Source of the DNA: Borreliella garinii
GTDB taxonomy: Bacteria; Spirochaetota; Spirochaetia; Borreliales; Borreliaceae
Assembly (NCBI RefSeq): GCF_001922545.1
Contig: NZ_CP018744.1
Span: forward strand, 682,001 to 746,000
Direction: 5' to 3'
Length of the DNA: 64,000 nucleotides
A program made the position numbers and the translations under genes. Of the stretch, positions 7,117 to 15,830 are shown piece after piece (positions within the stretch are counted from its first letter, which is position 1; each line of letters starts with the position of its first letter). The notes beneath the pieces were generated by a model. It was not told the DNA's origin and searched no databases. It saw only the letters and a program-made list of their open reading frames with translations.

Positions 7117-8952
7117 TTATGCTCTGGCAACTTTTTTTTCAAGCTCAAATTTAGATATTTTGTAATAAATTTTTCGTCCATGAGGACAATGTTTTATTTC
7201 TAGTTTGAAAAACTCATCTATTAAAAATTTGCTAAATTCAAGGCTTAATATGTCATTTGTTTTAACAGCCTTTCTACAGGCAATAGTTGCATATAAATCA
7301 GATTCAAGAGAATTTATTGTTCTACTTTTTCTTGATTGAAAAAAATTAATAAGAGTATTTTCATATTGATTGCAAATATTAGGAATAGATTCAAGTTGAT
7401 ATTTTTTAGGGCCTATTTTAGAGATTATAATGTCCATTTTTTTGTATTCTTCGATTTCACTATCTATAATTTCTTCTATGTTTTTATCAACTATTGTGAA
7501 TTCAATTGGTATTAGAAGCTTTTGAACAGTTTTTTTTGAATTTCTAAGTTTTTCATATATTATTTTTTCATGAACTGCGTGTTGGTCTATGAAGTAAATT
7601 TCATTTAATTTTTCAACGATCAAAAATTCAGAGAATACTTGTCCGATATAGTTAAATTTTATTTCTTCTTTTTCATTTTTGTTTTGAGGTTCTTCAAATG
7701 CTAAAAAGTCGTCAGAGAAAATGTTTGTAATATTTTCCTTAAATGATGGTCTGTTTTGTATAATTGAATTATATCTTTTAAGGCCAATATCGTTTTGTAT
7801 TATGTTTTTGCTTAGCTCATTTACAGTATGTTCTGTTTCTAAATTTTTGTTTTGTGTTATATCATATGTGTTAGTTTGATTAAGGTTTTTTGGTTGGTTT
7901 ATCATTTCTATTAAATTATCATCATCTGTTAATTGTCTTTTTATTACTATTTTGTTGTAGTTATTGATGTCTTTATCGAAAAAATTATTAATATTGTCAG
8001 AGATTAGCTTAAATAAAAATGGAAGATTAAAAAATCTTACTTCTTTTTTTTGAGGATGGACATTAAAGTCAATATATTCAGGGTTTATTTCTAAAAATAA
8101 ATAACATATTGGGAAGTTGCCAGGAGAAATTATTCTACTGTGTCCATTAGTTATTGCTTCTAAGAGATCTTTTTGATCGATAGGTCTTCTGTTAACAAAT
8201 GTTTTAATATGTCTTTTACTTTTTTTAGAAAAATTAGATGGTGCTAAAAATAATTCTATTTTTATATTTTCATGTTCTTTTTTTAAGACCTTAAATTTAT
8301 TATTTTCTATTACATTTCCATATACATTTTGTACTCTATCAATTAACGATTCTTTAAAGTAAATTTTTCTTAGTTTTTGATTCAAATTAATTTCGAAATT
8401 GATTTCGGGATGGGTTATTATTTTTTCTTCTAAAACTTTTAGACACATTTTTGTTTCAATTGGTTCTTGCTTTAAAAATCTTTTTCTTGCCGGAAAGTTG
8501 TGAAATATTTTTGTAACATTAACTATTGTTCCGTTTATGGCAGGTTGTTTTTTAAAGCATTTTTTAATTCCATTTTCTATTTCTATTTGATAGCTTTCAT
8601 TACCGGTTGTTGAGCTTGTTATTGAAATGTTGGAGCAAATTGCAATACTAGAGAGAGCTTCTCCTCTAAATCCTAGAGTTTCTATTTTTCTTAAATCTTC
8701 TTCTGAGGAGATCTTTGAAGTAGTGTGTGGTAAATAGCAGATTTTTAAATCTTCTTTACTTATTCCGCTTCCATTGTCTATTATTAAGATTTTATGAATT
8801 CCCCCTTCTTCAAGAAAGACTTCAATTTTAGTAGCTCCAGAATCTATTGAATTGTCTAGCAATTCCCTTAATATTGAACATGGCCTATCTATTGATTCTC
8901 CTGCTGCTATTTTTTGAACCAAGTATTTATCTAAGAATCTTATTTTGTTCAT
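7117..8952 (-). CDS. mutL: DNA mismatch repair protein MutL
   Basis: 611 aa. The N-terminal GHKL ATPase has E30 and N34 in [18 protein letters not shown] (59-64) and GFRGEALSS (94-102), followed by the transducer domain. The C-terminal dimerisation domain carries [12 protein letters not shown] (about 451-462), the DQHA(X)2E(X)4E endonuclease motif, plus ACRKAVK and a late HCPHGR motif. So this MutL should be a nicking endonuclease, as in bacteria without MutH. It is recruited by MutS to mismatches. It lies 6 bases downstream of lmp1 in the same operon. B31 BB0211 by order. Confidence 0.97.
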   Translation of the reverse strand: MNKIRFLDKYLVQKIAAGESIDRPCSILRELLDNSIDSGATKIEVFLEEGGIHKILIIDNGSGISKEDLKICYLPHTTSKISSEEDLRKIETLGFRGEALSSIAICSNISITSSTTGNESYQIEIENGIKKCFKKQPAINGTIVNVTKIFHNFPARKRFLKQEPIETKMCLKVLEEKIITHPEINFEINLNQKLRKIYFKESLIDRVQNVYGNVIENNKFKVLKKEHENIKIELFLAPSNFSKKSKRHIKTFVNRRPIDQKDLLEAITNGHSRIISPGNFPICYLFLEINPEYIDFNVHPQKKEVRFFNLPFLFKLISDNINNFFDKDINNYNKIVIKRQLTDDDNLIEMINQPKNLNQTNTYDITQNKNLETEHTVNELSKNIIQNDIGLKRYNSIIQNRPSFKENITNIFSDDFLAFEEPQNKNEKEEIKFNYIGQVFSEFLIVEKLNEIYFIDQHAVHEKIIYEKLRNSKKTVQKLLIPIEFTIVDKNIEEIIDSEIEEYKKMDIIISKIGPKKYQLESIPNICNQYENTLINFFQSRKSRTINSLESDLYATIACRKAVKTNDILSLEFSKFLIDEFFKLEIKHCPHGRKIYYKISKFELEKKVARA

Positions 8953-8958
8953 TGAAAT

Positions 8959-11850
8959 TTATATTCCTATTATTTTTCTAATATTTTCATTTTTCTTGTA
9001 ATTTGGAAATTTTTTGACAAGTTCTCTTAATATTTGATCATTATTATTTTCATTATATTCTATTATTCCGAGTGCATGTAGGGCTTCTGGATTGTTTGGT
9101 TTTAATTTTGTATATTCCTTTAGAAGGTCTTTAGCTCTTGTGTTATCATTAATTTCAATTAGAGTGGTTGCAAGATTATATTTTGCTTCAATATCTGAAT
9201 TTTTTATTGCTTTTTCAAAAATTTCAATTGCTTTTTGATAATTTTTTTGTTGTTTGTAAAGTATTCCAAGATTGTTTAAGGCCAATTTATTGTTTTTGTT
9301 TATTATCTTTTCAAGAGTTGAGATTGCTTGAGCCTTATTTCCTGATTTTTCATATGCTTTTGCTAGGTTTATGTAGGCTGAAGTATTTTCAGGGTTTTTT
9401 TCAATTACTGAGCTGTAAAGTGATATAGCATTTGGGTAATTTTCTTTTTTAAGATTTATAGATGCTTTTAAATATAAATATTCGCTTTTTTCTGGATTTA
9501 AATTGATGGCCTTGTTTATTATTTCAAGAGATTCTTCAAGTTTATTGTTTTCAAATTTTGCTATTGATAGGTTATAAATAGCAATTTCGTTAGGTTTTTT
9601 TGTATTGTCATTAAAAAAACCTAAATACTCCTCACTTTCTTTGAAGTTGCCTAAGTTGTTTGATACTATTCCAGCTTTTAATGCATAATTGAGTTTTTTG
9701 TCGATATTGTAGGCATTTTTAAAACTTGTAAATGCTTGTTGCATGTTGCCATTTTTTTCTTCTGCTATTCCTTTTTGGTAGTAGGCAGTGTCATAATTTT
9801 TATCAATTTGTATTGCTTTCTCAAAAGATTCTACTGCTTTTTTGTTTTTATTTAGCATCATTAAAGCTATTCCTTTGTTATTGTGTGCTTTTTTATGCTT
9901 TGGATTGAGCCTTATTGTTTGATCAAATGACCCTATTGAGTGTTCATATTTTTTGAGCTTGAATCTAATGATTCCAAGTTTATAGTAATCTTCTTGGGCA
10001 TTTGTGAGCTTAGCAATTTTTTCATATACATTTTCTACTTTTAGTAAATCCCCATTGTTTTCATAAGCTTGAGCTAAAGTTTTAGAGGCATAAGTGTCAT
10101 TAGGATTTATTTTCAAGAATTCGTTTAGATCTTTAATGGCTTGTTGCCTGGTTTTTGGGTTTTCAAGATCAGTAGGTTTTATTGAATAGATCTTAGACTT
10201 AAGGTCTTCTGATTGCTGTATTTTATTAGCTTGAGCTAAAGTTTTAGAGGCATAAGTGTCATTAGGATTTATTTTCAAGAATTCGTTTAGATCTTTAATG
10301 GCTTGTTGCCTGGTTTTTGGGTTTTCAAGATCAGTAGGTTTTATTGAATAGATCTTAGACTTAAGGTCTTCTGATTGCTGTATTTTATTAGCTTGAGCTA
10401 AAGTTTTAGAGGCATAAGTGTCATTAGGATTTATTTTCAAGAATTCGTTTAGATCTTTAATGGCTTGTTGCCTGGTTTTTGGGTTTTCAAGATCAGTAGG
10501 TTTTATTGAATAGATCTTAGACTTAAGGTCTTCTGATTGCTGTATTTTATTAGCTTGAGCTAAAGTTTTAGAGGCATAAGTGTCATTAGGATTTATTTTC
10601 AAGAATTCGTTTAGATCTTTAATGGCTTGTTGCCTGGTTTTTGGGTTTTCAAGATCAGTAGGTTTTATTGAATAGATCTTAGACTTAAGGTTTTCCGATT
10701 GTTGGGTTTTCTTGTCTTTTTTATTTAAGTGAAAAATGTCTTTTTTGTAAGGATCTTTTGGTATATTGGGTATATTAATTAAATTTGGTTCAATATCTTT
10801 TTTTATTAAGGTTAATAGTAAATTGGAGGCTTCTTTATTTTTTAAACTTTCAATCAGCTCATTTACTTTTTGAAATTTATTGCTTAACCCTTTTTTAATT
10901 AATTTTTTTAATCTGTTTTTTCCAAGTGTGACTCTACCGGTATTAATATCGTCTAATATTTCATAGAGCTCTTTTTTTATTAAGTAACTATATGGTCTAT
11001 TAATTTTCCCTATTATTGTTTGACTGGGCAGAGAAAAATCACTTTCTTTTTTAGAATTTGAAGGAATATCTTTTAAAGATGTGGCATTATCATTTTTTGA
11101 ATATTTACTATTGTCTAGGTTTTTTAAAATATGCTCTGAATTTTTTTCTTTGGAGTCTTTGGAGAAATTTGAGTTTTGCTTATCATTTTCTATATTTTGA
11201 GGGGTTTTTAAAATATTTTCACTATTTGATTTTTCGCTTAAATTTTTTTTTAGTTTTTCCAAATTAAATAAATTTTTTTGATCATTAACGTTTAATTTGG
11301 GATTTGGAGATTGTATTGCTTGATCATCTTCTTTTGGTTTTGCATTTTGGTTTACTTTTTCTGGGATTTTGCTTTTTTTAAATTCAGATATGTCTTCATC
11401 TTCAATACCAATGTCATTGTTTCTGTCAGCGTAGTTTTCTGTTATTGCGCTGTCTTTAATATATCTATTGTTAAATGCGATATCAAAATTTTCGTTTACA
11501 TTTGTTTTTGTATTTTCTTGACCCTTGATCTTATCTAGGATTTGATTTGCAGAATCTCTTTGTAATTCGTTTGATTCAAAAGGACTGCTGTTGGCAATTT
11601 CTGCTAGTGTATTTGTAAGCATTGCAATGTCTTCATTTTTTGGGTATTTGTCTTGCAGAAGTTTTGCAACAGAATATGCTTTTTTATAATTTCGATCTAT
11701 TACGCTATTTTTAACTTCGTTTAGCATTATTTCTCGATTTTTGTCATTTAATTTGCTTTGATATATATAGTAACCAAAACCCCCAAATGATAAAATAAGT
11801 AAGAAAATTAAAAGCAATAATACCGAAAAATTTGTACGTTTTTTATTCAT
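8959..11850 (-). CDS. lmp1: Surface-located membrane protein 1 (Lmp1), TPR protein with 54-residue tandem repeats
   Basis: 963 aa. An N-terminal hydrophobic segment (about 8-28) can act as signal or anchor. Residues 70-330 are a low-complexity Asn/Lys/Ser/Asp-rich region. Residues about 386-594 hold nearly four copies of a 54-aa unit containing QAIKDLNEFLKINPNDTYAS, and the C-terminal 350 residues are canonical TPR repeats (for example NKGIALMMLNKNKKAVESFEKAI). In B. burgdorferi Lmp1 (BB0210) is described as a surface-exposed protein that helps the bacterium resist acquired host defences. Its start overlaps the end of the preceding TPR gene by 8 bases, and mutL follows by 6 bases. Start choice is supported by the hydrophobic N-terminus. 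Confidence 0.93.
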   Translation of the reverse strand: MNKKRTNFSVLLLLIFLLILSFGGFGYYIYQSKLNDKNREIMLNEVKNSVIDRNYKKAYSVAKLLQDKYPKNEDIAMLTNTLAEIANSSPFESNELQRDSANQILDKIKGQENTKTNVNENFDIAFNNRYIKDSAITENYADRNNDIGIEDEDISEFKKSKIPEKVNQNAKPKEDDQAIQSPNPKLNVNDQKNLFNLEKLKKNLSEKSNSENILKTPQNIENDKQNSNFSKDSKEKNSEHILKNLDNSKYSKNDNATSLKDIPSNSKKESDFSLPSQTIIGKINRPYSYLIKKELYEILDDINTGRVTLGKNRLKKLIKKGLSNKFQKVNELIESLKNKEASNLLLTLIKKDIEPNLINIPNIPKDPYKKDIFHLNKKDKKTQQSENLKSKIYSIKPTDLENPKTRQQAIKDLNEFLKINPNDTYASKTLAQANKIQQSEDLKSKIYSIKPTDLENPKTRQQAIKDLNEFLKINPNDTYASKTLAQANKIQQSEDLKSKIYSIKPTDLENPKTRQQAIKDLNEFLKINPNDTYASKTLAQANKIQQSEDLKSKIYSIKPTDLENPKTRQQAIKDLNEFLKINPNDTYASKTLAQAYENNGDLLKVENVYEKIAKLTNAQEDYYKLGIIRFKLKKYEHSIGSFDQTIRLNPKHKKAHNNKGIALMMLNKNKKAVESFEKAIQIDKNYDTAYYQKGIAEEKNGNMQQAFTSFKNAYNIDKKLNYALKAGIVSNNLGNFKESEEYLGFFNDNTKKPNEIAIYNLSIAKFENNKLEESLEIINKAINLNPEKSEYLYLKASINLKKENYPNAISLYSSVIEKNPENTSAYINLAKAYEKSGNKAQAISTLEKIINKNNKLALNNLGILYKQQKNYQKAIEIFEKAIKNSDIEAKYNLATTLIEINDNTRAKDLLKEYTKLKPNNPEALHALGIIEYNENNNDQILRELVKKFPNYKKNENIRKIIGI
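10066..10691 (-). repeat. 162-bp tandem repeats within lmp1 (3.9 copies)
   Basis: The same 162-base unit recurs at 162-base spacing (markers at 10076, 10238, 10400 and 10562). I see no difference between copies until the last one diverges at 10692. Each unit codes for 54 residues of Lmp1. The lack of synonymous changes points to recent expansion or gene conversion, so copy number is likely to vary among strains. Confidence 0.95.
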
Positions 11851-12610
11851 CTATGTATAACTCCTCTTGCCAATTAAGTTTTTCTAACTCAATTAAAGAA
11901 TTTGTTTCTAGGTTGTCTTTAAAGTTATCTTTAAGTATTTGATTTTTATCTTCTTTTGCGTATACAATATGCTCGGTTCGCCCCTTTAAACTTTTGTCAA
12001 GTTTTTCAAGGTTGATTTTTTCATTTCTTAAATAGCTTATTATAAGTAAAATGCTGTCTTTTTTTTCTGTTTTTGACCTAAGGGTAATAAATTGTGAGTA
12101 ATCGTGGATAGCCATAGTATATGAGTCCCAAGCCTTTTGATATTCTTTTTCTTTAGATGTTATTTTGCCTTGTTGAACATAAGCATTAGCTCTGTTTAGC
12201 AGTGCGCTGTCATAATTGGGTTTGCTTTTAATAGAATTAGAATAATATTTTATTGCTAGAGGATAGTATCCCTCTCCTCTATTAAACATTATGTTACCTA
12301 ATTCATAATATAATATGTAATCAATCTCACCCCCCACTGCAATTCCATCGAGCAAAGCCCCTTCTGCTTCTGTTAGCTGGTTATTTTCTCTGTATGCTAT
12401 TGATAAAAAATAATATCCAAGTTGTACTTTTGGATATTTTTTAATAGCATCGCTTAGTGTTTCGATTGCTTGAATGTAATTTTTGTTTTTCATTTCTTCT
12501 TTGCCGATTCTAATTAGCCTTTGAGAATATGCCAATTTTGAATTAAATATTAAAATTAAAAATAAAATAAAAATTTTACAATTTTTATTTAATAATAAAT
12601 AAATCTTCAT
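11843..12610 (-). CDS. Exported TPR protein
   Basis: 255 aa. The N-terminus has a signal peptide (hydrophobic core IFILFLILIF, probable cleavage after AYS), so the protein is exported. The body contains about four TPR-like helical repeats (for example GKEEMKNKNYIQAIETLSDA and GYYPLAIKYYSNSIKSKPN). The C-terminal 50 residues are charged. It sits directly upstream of lmp1 with an 8-base overlap, so both are probably made together and may act in the same envelope complex; that is inference. B31 BB0209 by order. Confidence 0.82.
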   Translation of the reverse strand: MKIYLLLNKNCKIFILFLILIFNSKLAYSQRLIRIGKEEMKNKNYIQAIETLSDAIKKYPKVQLGYYFLSIAYRENNQLTEAEGALLDGIAVGGEIDYILYYELGNIMFNRGEGYYPLAIKYYSNSIKSKPNYDSALLNRANAYVQQGKITSKEKEYQKAWDSYTMAIHDYSQFITLRSKTEKKDSILLIISYLRNEKINLEKLDKSLKGRTEHIVYAKEDKNQILKDNFKDNLETNSLIELEKLNWQEELYIDE

Positions 12611-12636
12611 TTTTTTCCTATTATACTTAATTTAGA

Positions 12637-14385
12637 TTAAATGCCTTTAGATTTCATAAGCTCTTTTTTAAAATTTATTTTTTGCTTCAATTTTGTTTTG
12701 AAAAAAGAAATAAATTCTAATAAACTACTTTTTTCATTAGATTTTATCTTTCTATTGTTTTTTAATTCTACCAAATTCTCACAATATATTAAATAGCATA
12801 TTGCAGGTAATAATTTTTTCTCATTTTCATCTTCTAGTTTTTCAATAAGGTTAAATCTTATATTCTTGAGAATAATTTTTAAAATTCTAGATCTTGTTTT
12901 TAGTGATTTTATTAAAAGATATGATTTTTGATAATCTAGTTGGTTGGGATTTATTTTTTGCATTTTTATTATTTTTTTAGGTATTGTAATTTTATTTTCG
13001 TCAAGGTAAAGCAGTATATCTGATATAAATTTGAAATGTTTGTTTTCAATATTAGGATAAAAAGATAGAAAATATATAAATATTTGATTTTGTATTTCAA
13101 AGGGTTTGGTTTTGAAAAATTCTTTCATGTTTTGACAAAAAAATTTTTTATCCTCATTGTCAGCATAAATGTAGAATGCAATCCATCCATAAGTTTCTAT
13201 ATTCTGAGAATTTTTTTCGACATAGTTAATAATGCTTTTTATGAATGCATTTTTAATGTATTTGTCTTTAAATATGATTGAGCTTTCATAAGGGTTAAAA
13301 TTTGTTTTATCAAAAGATATGAAAAAATCTTCTGTTTGAAATTTTGCAGTTATAATTTCTTTGATTTTTTCTTTTATGTTAATTAACTTATGTTTTTGAA
13401 TGTATTCAAGTGCATATATGAAAGATTCCCAATTATTTGATATTTTGTCCTTGAAAAACCAAGTTAAATATTTTTTTGTTATTGTTTTTTCAACTACATA
13501 TAAATAACGCTTTAATGTGTCTTGAAAATCCTTTGGGCTGTATTGTGTAAAATCACTAAAAAAATAATTAAAGTTAATATTTTTACTCGAACCTTTGTAG
13601 AAAATTTCATTAAGACTTAAAGTTTTTATTGCACGTAAATAGTTTAAAATTTCATTATACTTTAGTGCTAAAATTTCTTCTTCCAAGTATTTGTAATATT
13701 TTATTAAAATTTTGATAAAAATGTTTTTACTTAAACACCCAACTGGCCAATATGTAAGTATTAGCATCCTTGTTAGTTTTATTAGTCTGCTTTCTTTATT
13801 AATTAAGCTTGATTTAAAAATTTTTTGATTTTCCGATTGATTTTTTAAATTTTTATTTAAAATATTTAATATTTTAATTTTATTTTTGTTTCTTACAGCT
13901 ACTAGAATGTCTATTGTTTGCTCTAAGCTATCAATGTTAATATTGCTAGAAAAATTTAATATAACTTGTTTGTAAATGTCTTTTTTTTCTTGAGAATAAT
14001 AAGGGTTATTTTGTATTTCAATTAGTTTTAAAAAGATGTTAGATTTTAGTTTATATGTTATTCCTAATTTTTTGGTAATGAAATTAGCTTCTTCGCTTAT
14101 TTGAGTGAAGTTTTTGTTTTTTACTATTTCTAGTATCCATTTTTTAATTATTTCATTTTGAGTTTTTTTGTAGTAGTATTCTTCAAGCGAAATATTTAAT
14201 ACATTTTTTTCCTTTTCATAATCATTGCTAATTTTTATAAGTTCAATTATTTCGGGCTTTTCTAATTTGTAAAGTTGGGAAGAAATACTGTATTTTAAAG
14301 CCTTTTCTTCTATATATTTGATTATGTACTTTTTTAATTTAGCAAGGGAATCATAAAATTCTGAATCCTTTTTAACCGTTTTCAT
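12637..14385 (-). CDS. Large helical protein of unknown function
   Basis: 582 aa, very rich in Lys, Ile, Asn and Phe, predicted nearly all helical, without signal peptide, membrane helix or recognisable catalytic motif. Repeated amphipathic helices could form a HEAT- or ARM-like solenoid, but no clear repeat unit can be read. Its start overlaps the gtaB stop by 14 bases, and it precedes the exported TPR gene by 26 bases, so it belongs to the gtaB-lmp1-mutL operon. B31 BB0208 by order. Confidence 0.75.
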   Translation of the reverse strand: MKTVKKDSEFYDSLAKLKKYIIKYIEEKALKYSISSQLYKLEKPEIIELIKISNDYEKEKNVLNISLEEYYYKKTQNEIIKKWILEIVKNKNFTQISEEANFITKKLGITYKLKSNIFLKLIEIQNNPYYSQEKKDIYKQVILNFSSNINIDSLEQTIDILVAVRNKNKIKILNILNKNLKNQSENQKIFKSSLINKESRLIKLTRMLILTYWPVGCLSKNIFIKILIKYYKYLEEEILALKYNEILNYLRAIKTLSLNEIFYKGSSKNINFNYFFSDFTQYSPKDFQDTLKRYLYVVEKTITKKYLTWFFKDKISNNWESFIYALEYIQKHKLINIKEKIKEIITAKFQTEDFFISFDKTNFNPYESSIIFKDKYIKNAFIKSIINYVEKNSQNIETYGWIAFYIYADNEDKKFFCQNMKEFFKTKPFEIQNQIFIYFLSFYPNIENKHFKFISDILLYLDENKITIPKKIIKMQKINPNQLDYQKSYLLIKSLKTRSRILKIILKNIRFNLIEKLEDENEKKLLPAICYLIYCENLVELKNNRKIKSNEKSSLLEFISFFKTKLKQKINFKKELMKSKGI

Positions 14386-15208
14386 TTATTCCTTTTTTTA
14401 TAATTTCCATTAAATTTTTATCTTTTTTTGCAAAATTTATTATTGCTTCTAAATAGCCTTCAAGAGTTCCTATATCAATTCTTTTTCCCTTAATGTTTTT
14501 ATATAATACTTTTTTTTGATCCATAAGTTTTTTTAAAGCATAAATGTGATAGTATTCACCCTTTTGATGTAGTTTAAATCCTTCTTCTAAATGTTCAAAA
14601 AACTCATAGTTATACAAAAATCTTCCAATAGATGCTTTATTGCTAGGCTCACTTCCAATTTTTGGTTTTTCAACAATGTTTTTTACATGGATTTCATCTT
14701 CATATAGATCTATTACTCCGTATCTGTTTATATTTTCCGGATTTTCCATAATAGATATTATGTTTTTTCCAGTTTTTTCATAAAGTTTGATTAATTGTAA
14801 GCTTAATGGTGGATTTCCAATGTGAAGATCGTCAGGGTAAGCTACAATTACAGGCTCTCTATTTATCCAGGGTTTTGCATAAAGCAAAGCATTTCCTGTG
14901 CCCAACATTTCTTTTTGCCTTATGAAGCTTATGTTAATTTTTTTGTTTTTGATTTTTTCTAATTCATTTTTTTTATTTTCTTTTAAAAAAATATTTTCAA
15001 GTTCAATTTCTCTATCAAAATAATCTTCAAGAACTTTTTTTCGTCTTGAGTTTATTAATAAAATGTCTTTTATTCCTGAATCGATAAATTCTTGGATAAT
15101 ATAATCTATGGCTGGCTTGTTTAAAATTGGCAACATTTCTTTTGGAATTGTTTTTGTTATTGGTAAAAATCTTGTTCCATAGCCAGCTGCTAGAATAATG
15201 CCTTTCAT
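14372..15208 (-). CDS. gtaB: UTP-glucose-1-phosphate uridylyltransferase
   Basis: 278 aa from ATG 15208 (MKGIILAAGYGTRFLPITKT), preceded by GAGAG. The frame stays open upstream to 15454, but that stretch is antisense to rsmD and lacks family similarity. The N-terminus is the nucleotide-binding loop of GalU/GtaB enzymes, followed by KEMLPILNKPAIDY and later VAYPDDLHIG and VEKPKIGSEPSNKASIGRFLY, which binds the sugar phosphate. It makes UDP-glucose in the cytoplasm, the precursor for Borrelia's galactolipids. First gene of a long minus-strand operon and divergent from rsmD. B31 BB0207 by order. Confidence 0.95.
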   Translation of the reverse strand: MKGIILAAGYGTRFLPITKTIPKEMLPILNKPAIDYIIQEFIDSGIKDILLINSRRKKVLEDYFDREIELENIFLKENKKNELEKIKNKKINISFIRQKEMLGTGNALLYAKPWINREPVIVAYPDDLHIGNPPLSLQLIKLYEKTGKNIISIMENPENINRYGVIDLYEDEIHVKNIVEKPKIGSEPSNKASIGRFLYNYEFFEHLEEGFKLHQKGEYYHIYALKKLMDQKKVLYKNIKGKRIDIGTLEGYLEAIINFAKKDKNLMEIIKKGINENG

Positions 15209-15293
15209 ACTTTTCTCTCTTGAAATAAGATTATAGCAAAAATTTAACTTTATATATTCAATGTTTTTAAAAATTGTTTTAAAATTTTTATTC

Positions 15294-15830
15294 ATGTATG
15301 TAAGTTCTGGTAAATATAAAGGTAGAAAAATTTTATTTCCCAAGACCGGCGCTGTTCGTCCTGTGATGTCTCTTGTCAGAGAAGCCTTTTTTTCTATTAT
15401 TTTTAAAGATATTATTAACTCAAAATTTTTGGATGTTTTTGCAGGGACTGGCATAATGTCTGTTGAAGCTCTTAGCAGGGGAGCTAGTCTTGCTCATCTT
15501 GTTGAATGTAATAAAAAAACTAAAATTACATTAGTGAAAAATTTTAGTTTTGTTGAGGAATTTTATAAATTTTTTTTTCAAAAAGCAGAGGATTTTTTAG
15601 GTAAAAAAGATCTTTTTTATGATTTTATTTATCTTGATCCTCCTTTTAATTATCAAAATAAGATTAATTTGCTTGAGATTATTTCAAAAGGTAAAATTTT
15701 AAATGATAAAGTTAATATCATTATGCATTGTCCTTTTGGGGAAGATTTGGACATAAATACATCCAAATTTTCAGTTTATAATTTAAAAAGGTATGGGGGA
15801 TCAAAACTTATTTTTTTGAGAATGTTGTAG
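15294..15830 (+). CDS. rsmD: 16S rRNA (guanine966-N2)-methyltransferase RsmD
   Basis: 178 aa from ATG 15294, giving MYVSSGKYKGRKILFP, which aligns with the usual RsmD start (RIISGKYKGRKL). An in-frame ATG at 15261 would add a non-homologous tail. Motifs: RPVMSLVREAFFSII, the SAM-binding stretch FLDVFAGTGIMSVEALSRGA, and the catalytic DPPF in YLDPPFNY. It methylates the exocyclic amine of G966 in 16S rRNA within the assembled small subunit. The 3' end overlaps the convergent HD-domain gene by 23 bases. B31 BB0206 by order. Confidence 0.93.
   Translation: MYVSSGKYKGRKILFPKTGAVRPVMSLVREAFFSIIFKDIINSKFLDVFAGTGIMSVEALSRGASLAHLVECNKKTKITLVKNFSFVEEFYKFFFQKAEDFLGKKDLFYDFIYLDPPFNYQNKINLLEIISKGKILNDKVNIIMHCPFGEDLDINTSKFSVYNLKRYGGSKLIFLRML

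Noticed and set aside
10066-10691. Regular repeats that could be mistaken for a CRISPR array
   Set aside because: The 162-bp units are contiguous, have no spacers and stay in the lmp1 reading frame.
15209-15454. 82-codon upstream extension of gtaB
   Set aside because: It is antisense to rsmD, lacks similarity to UTP-glucose uridylyltransferases, and a normal start with a GAGAG site exists at 15208.
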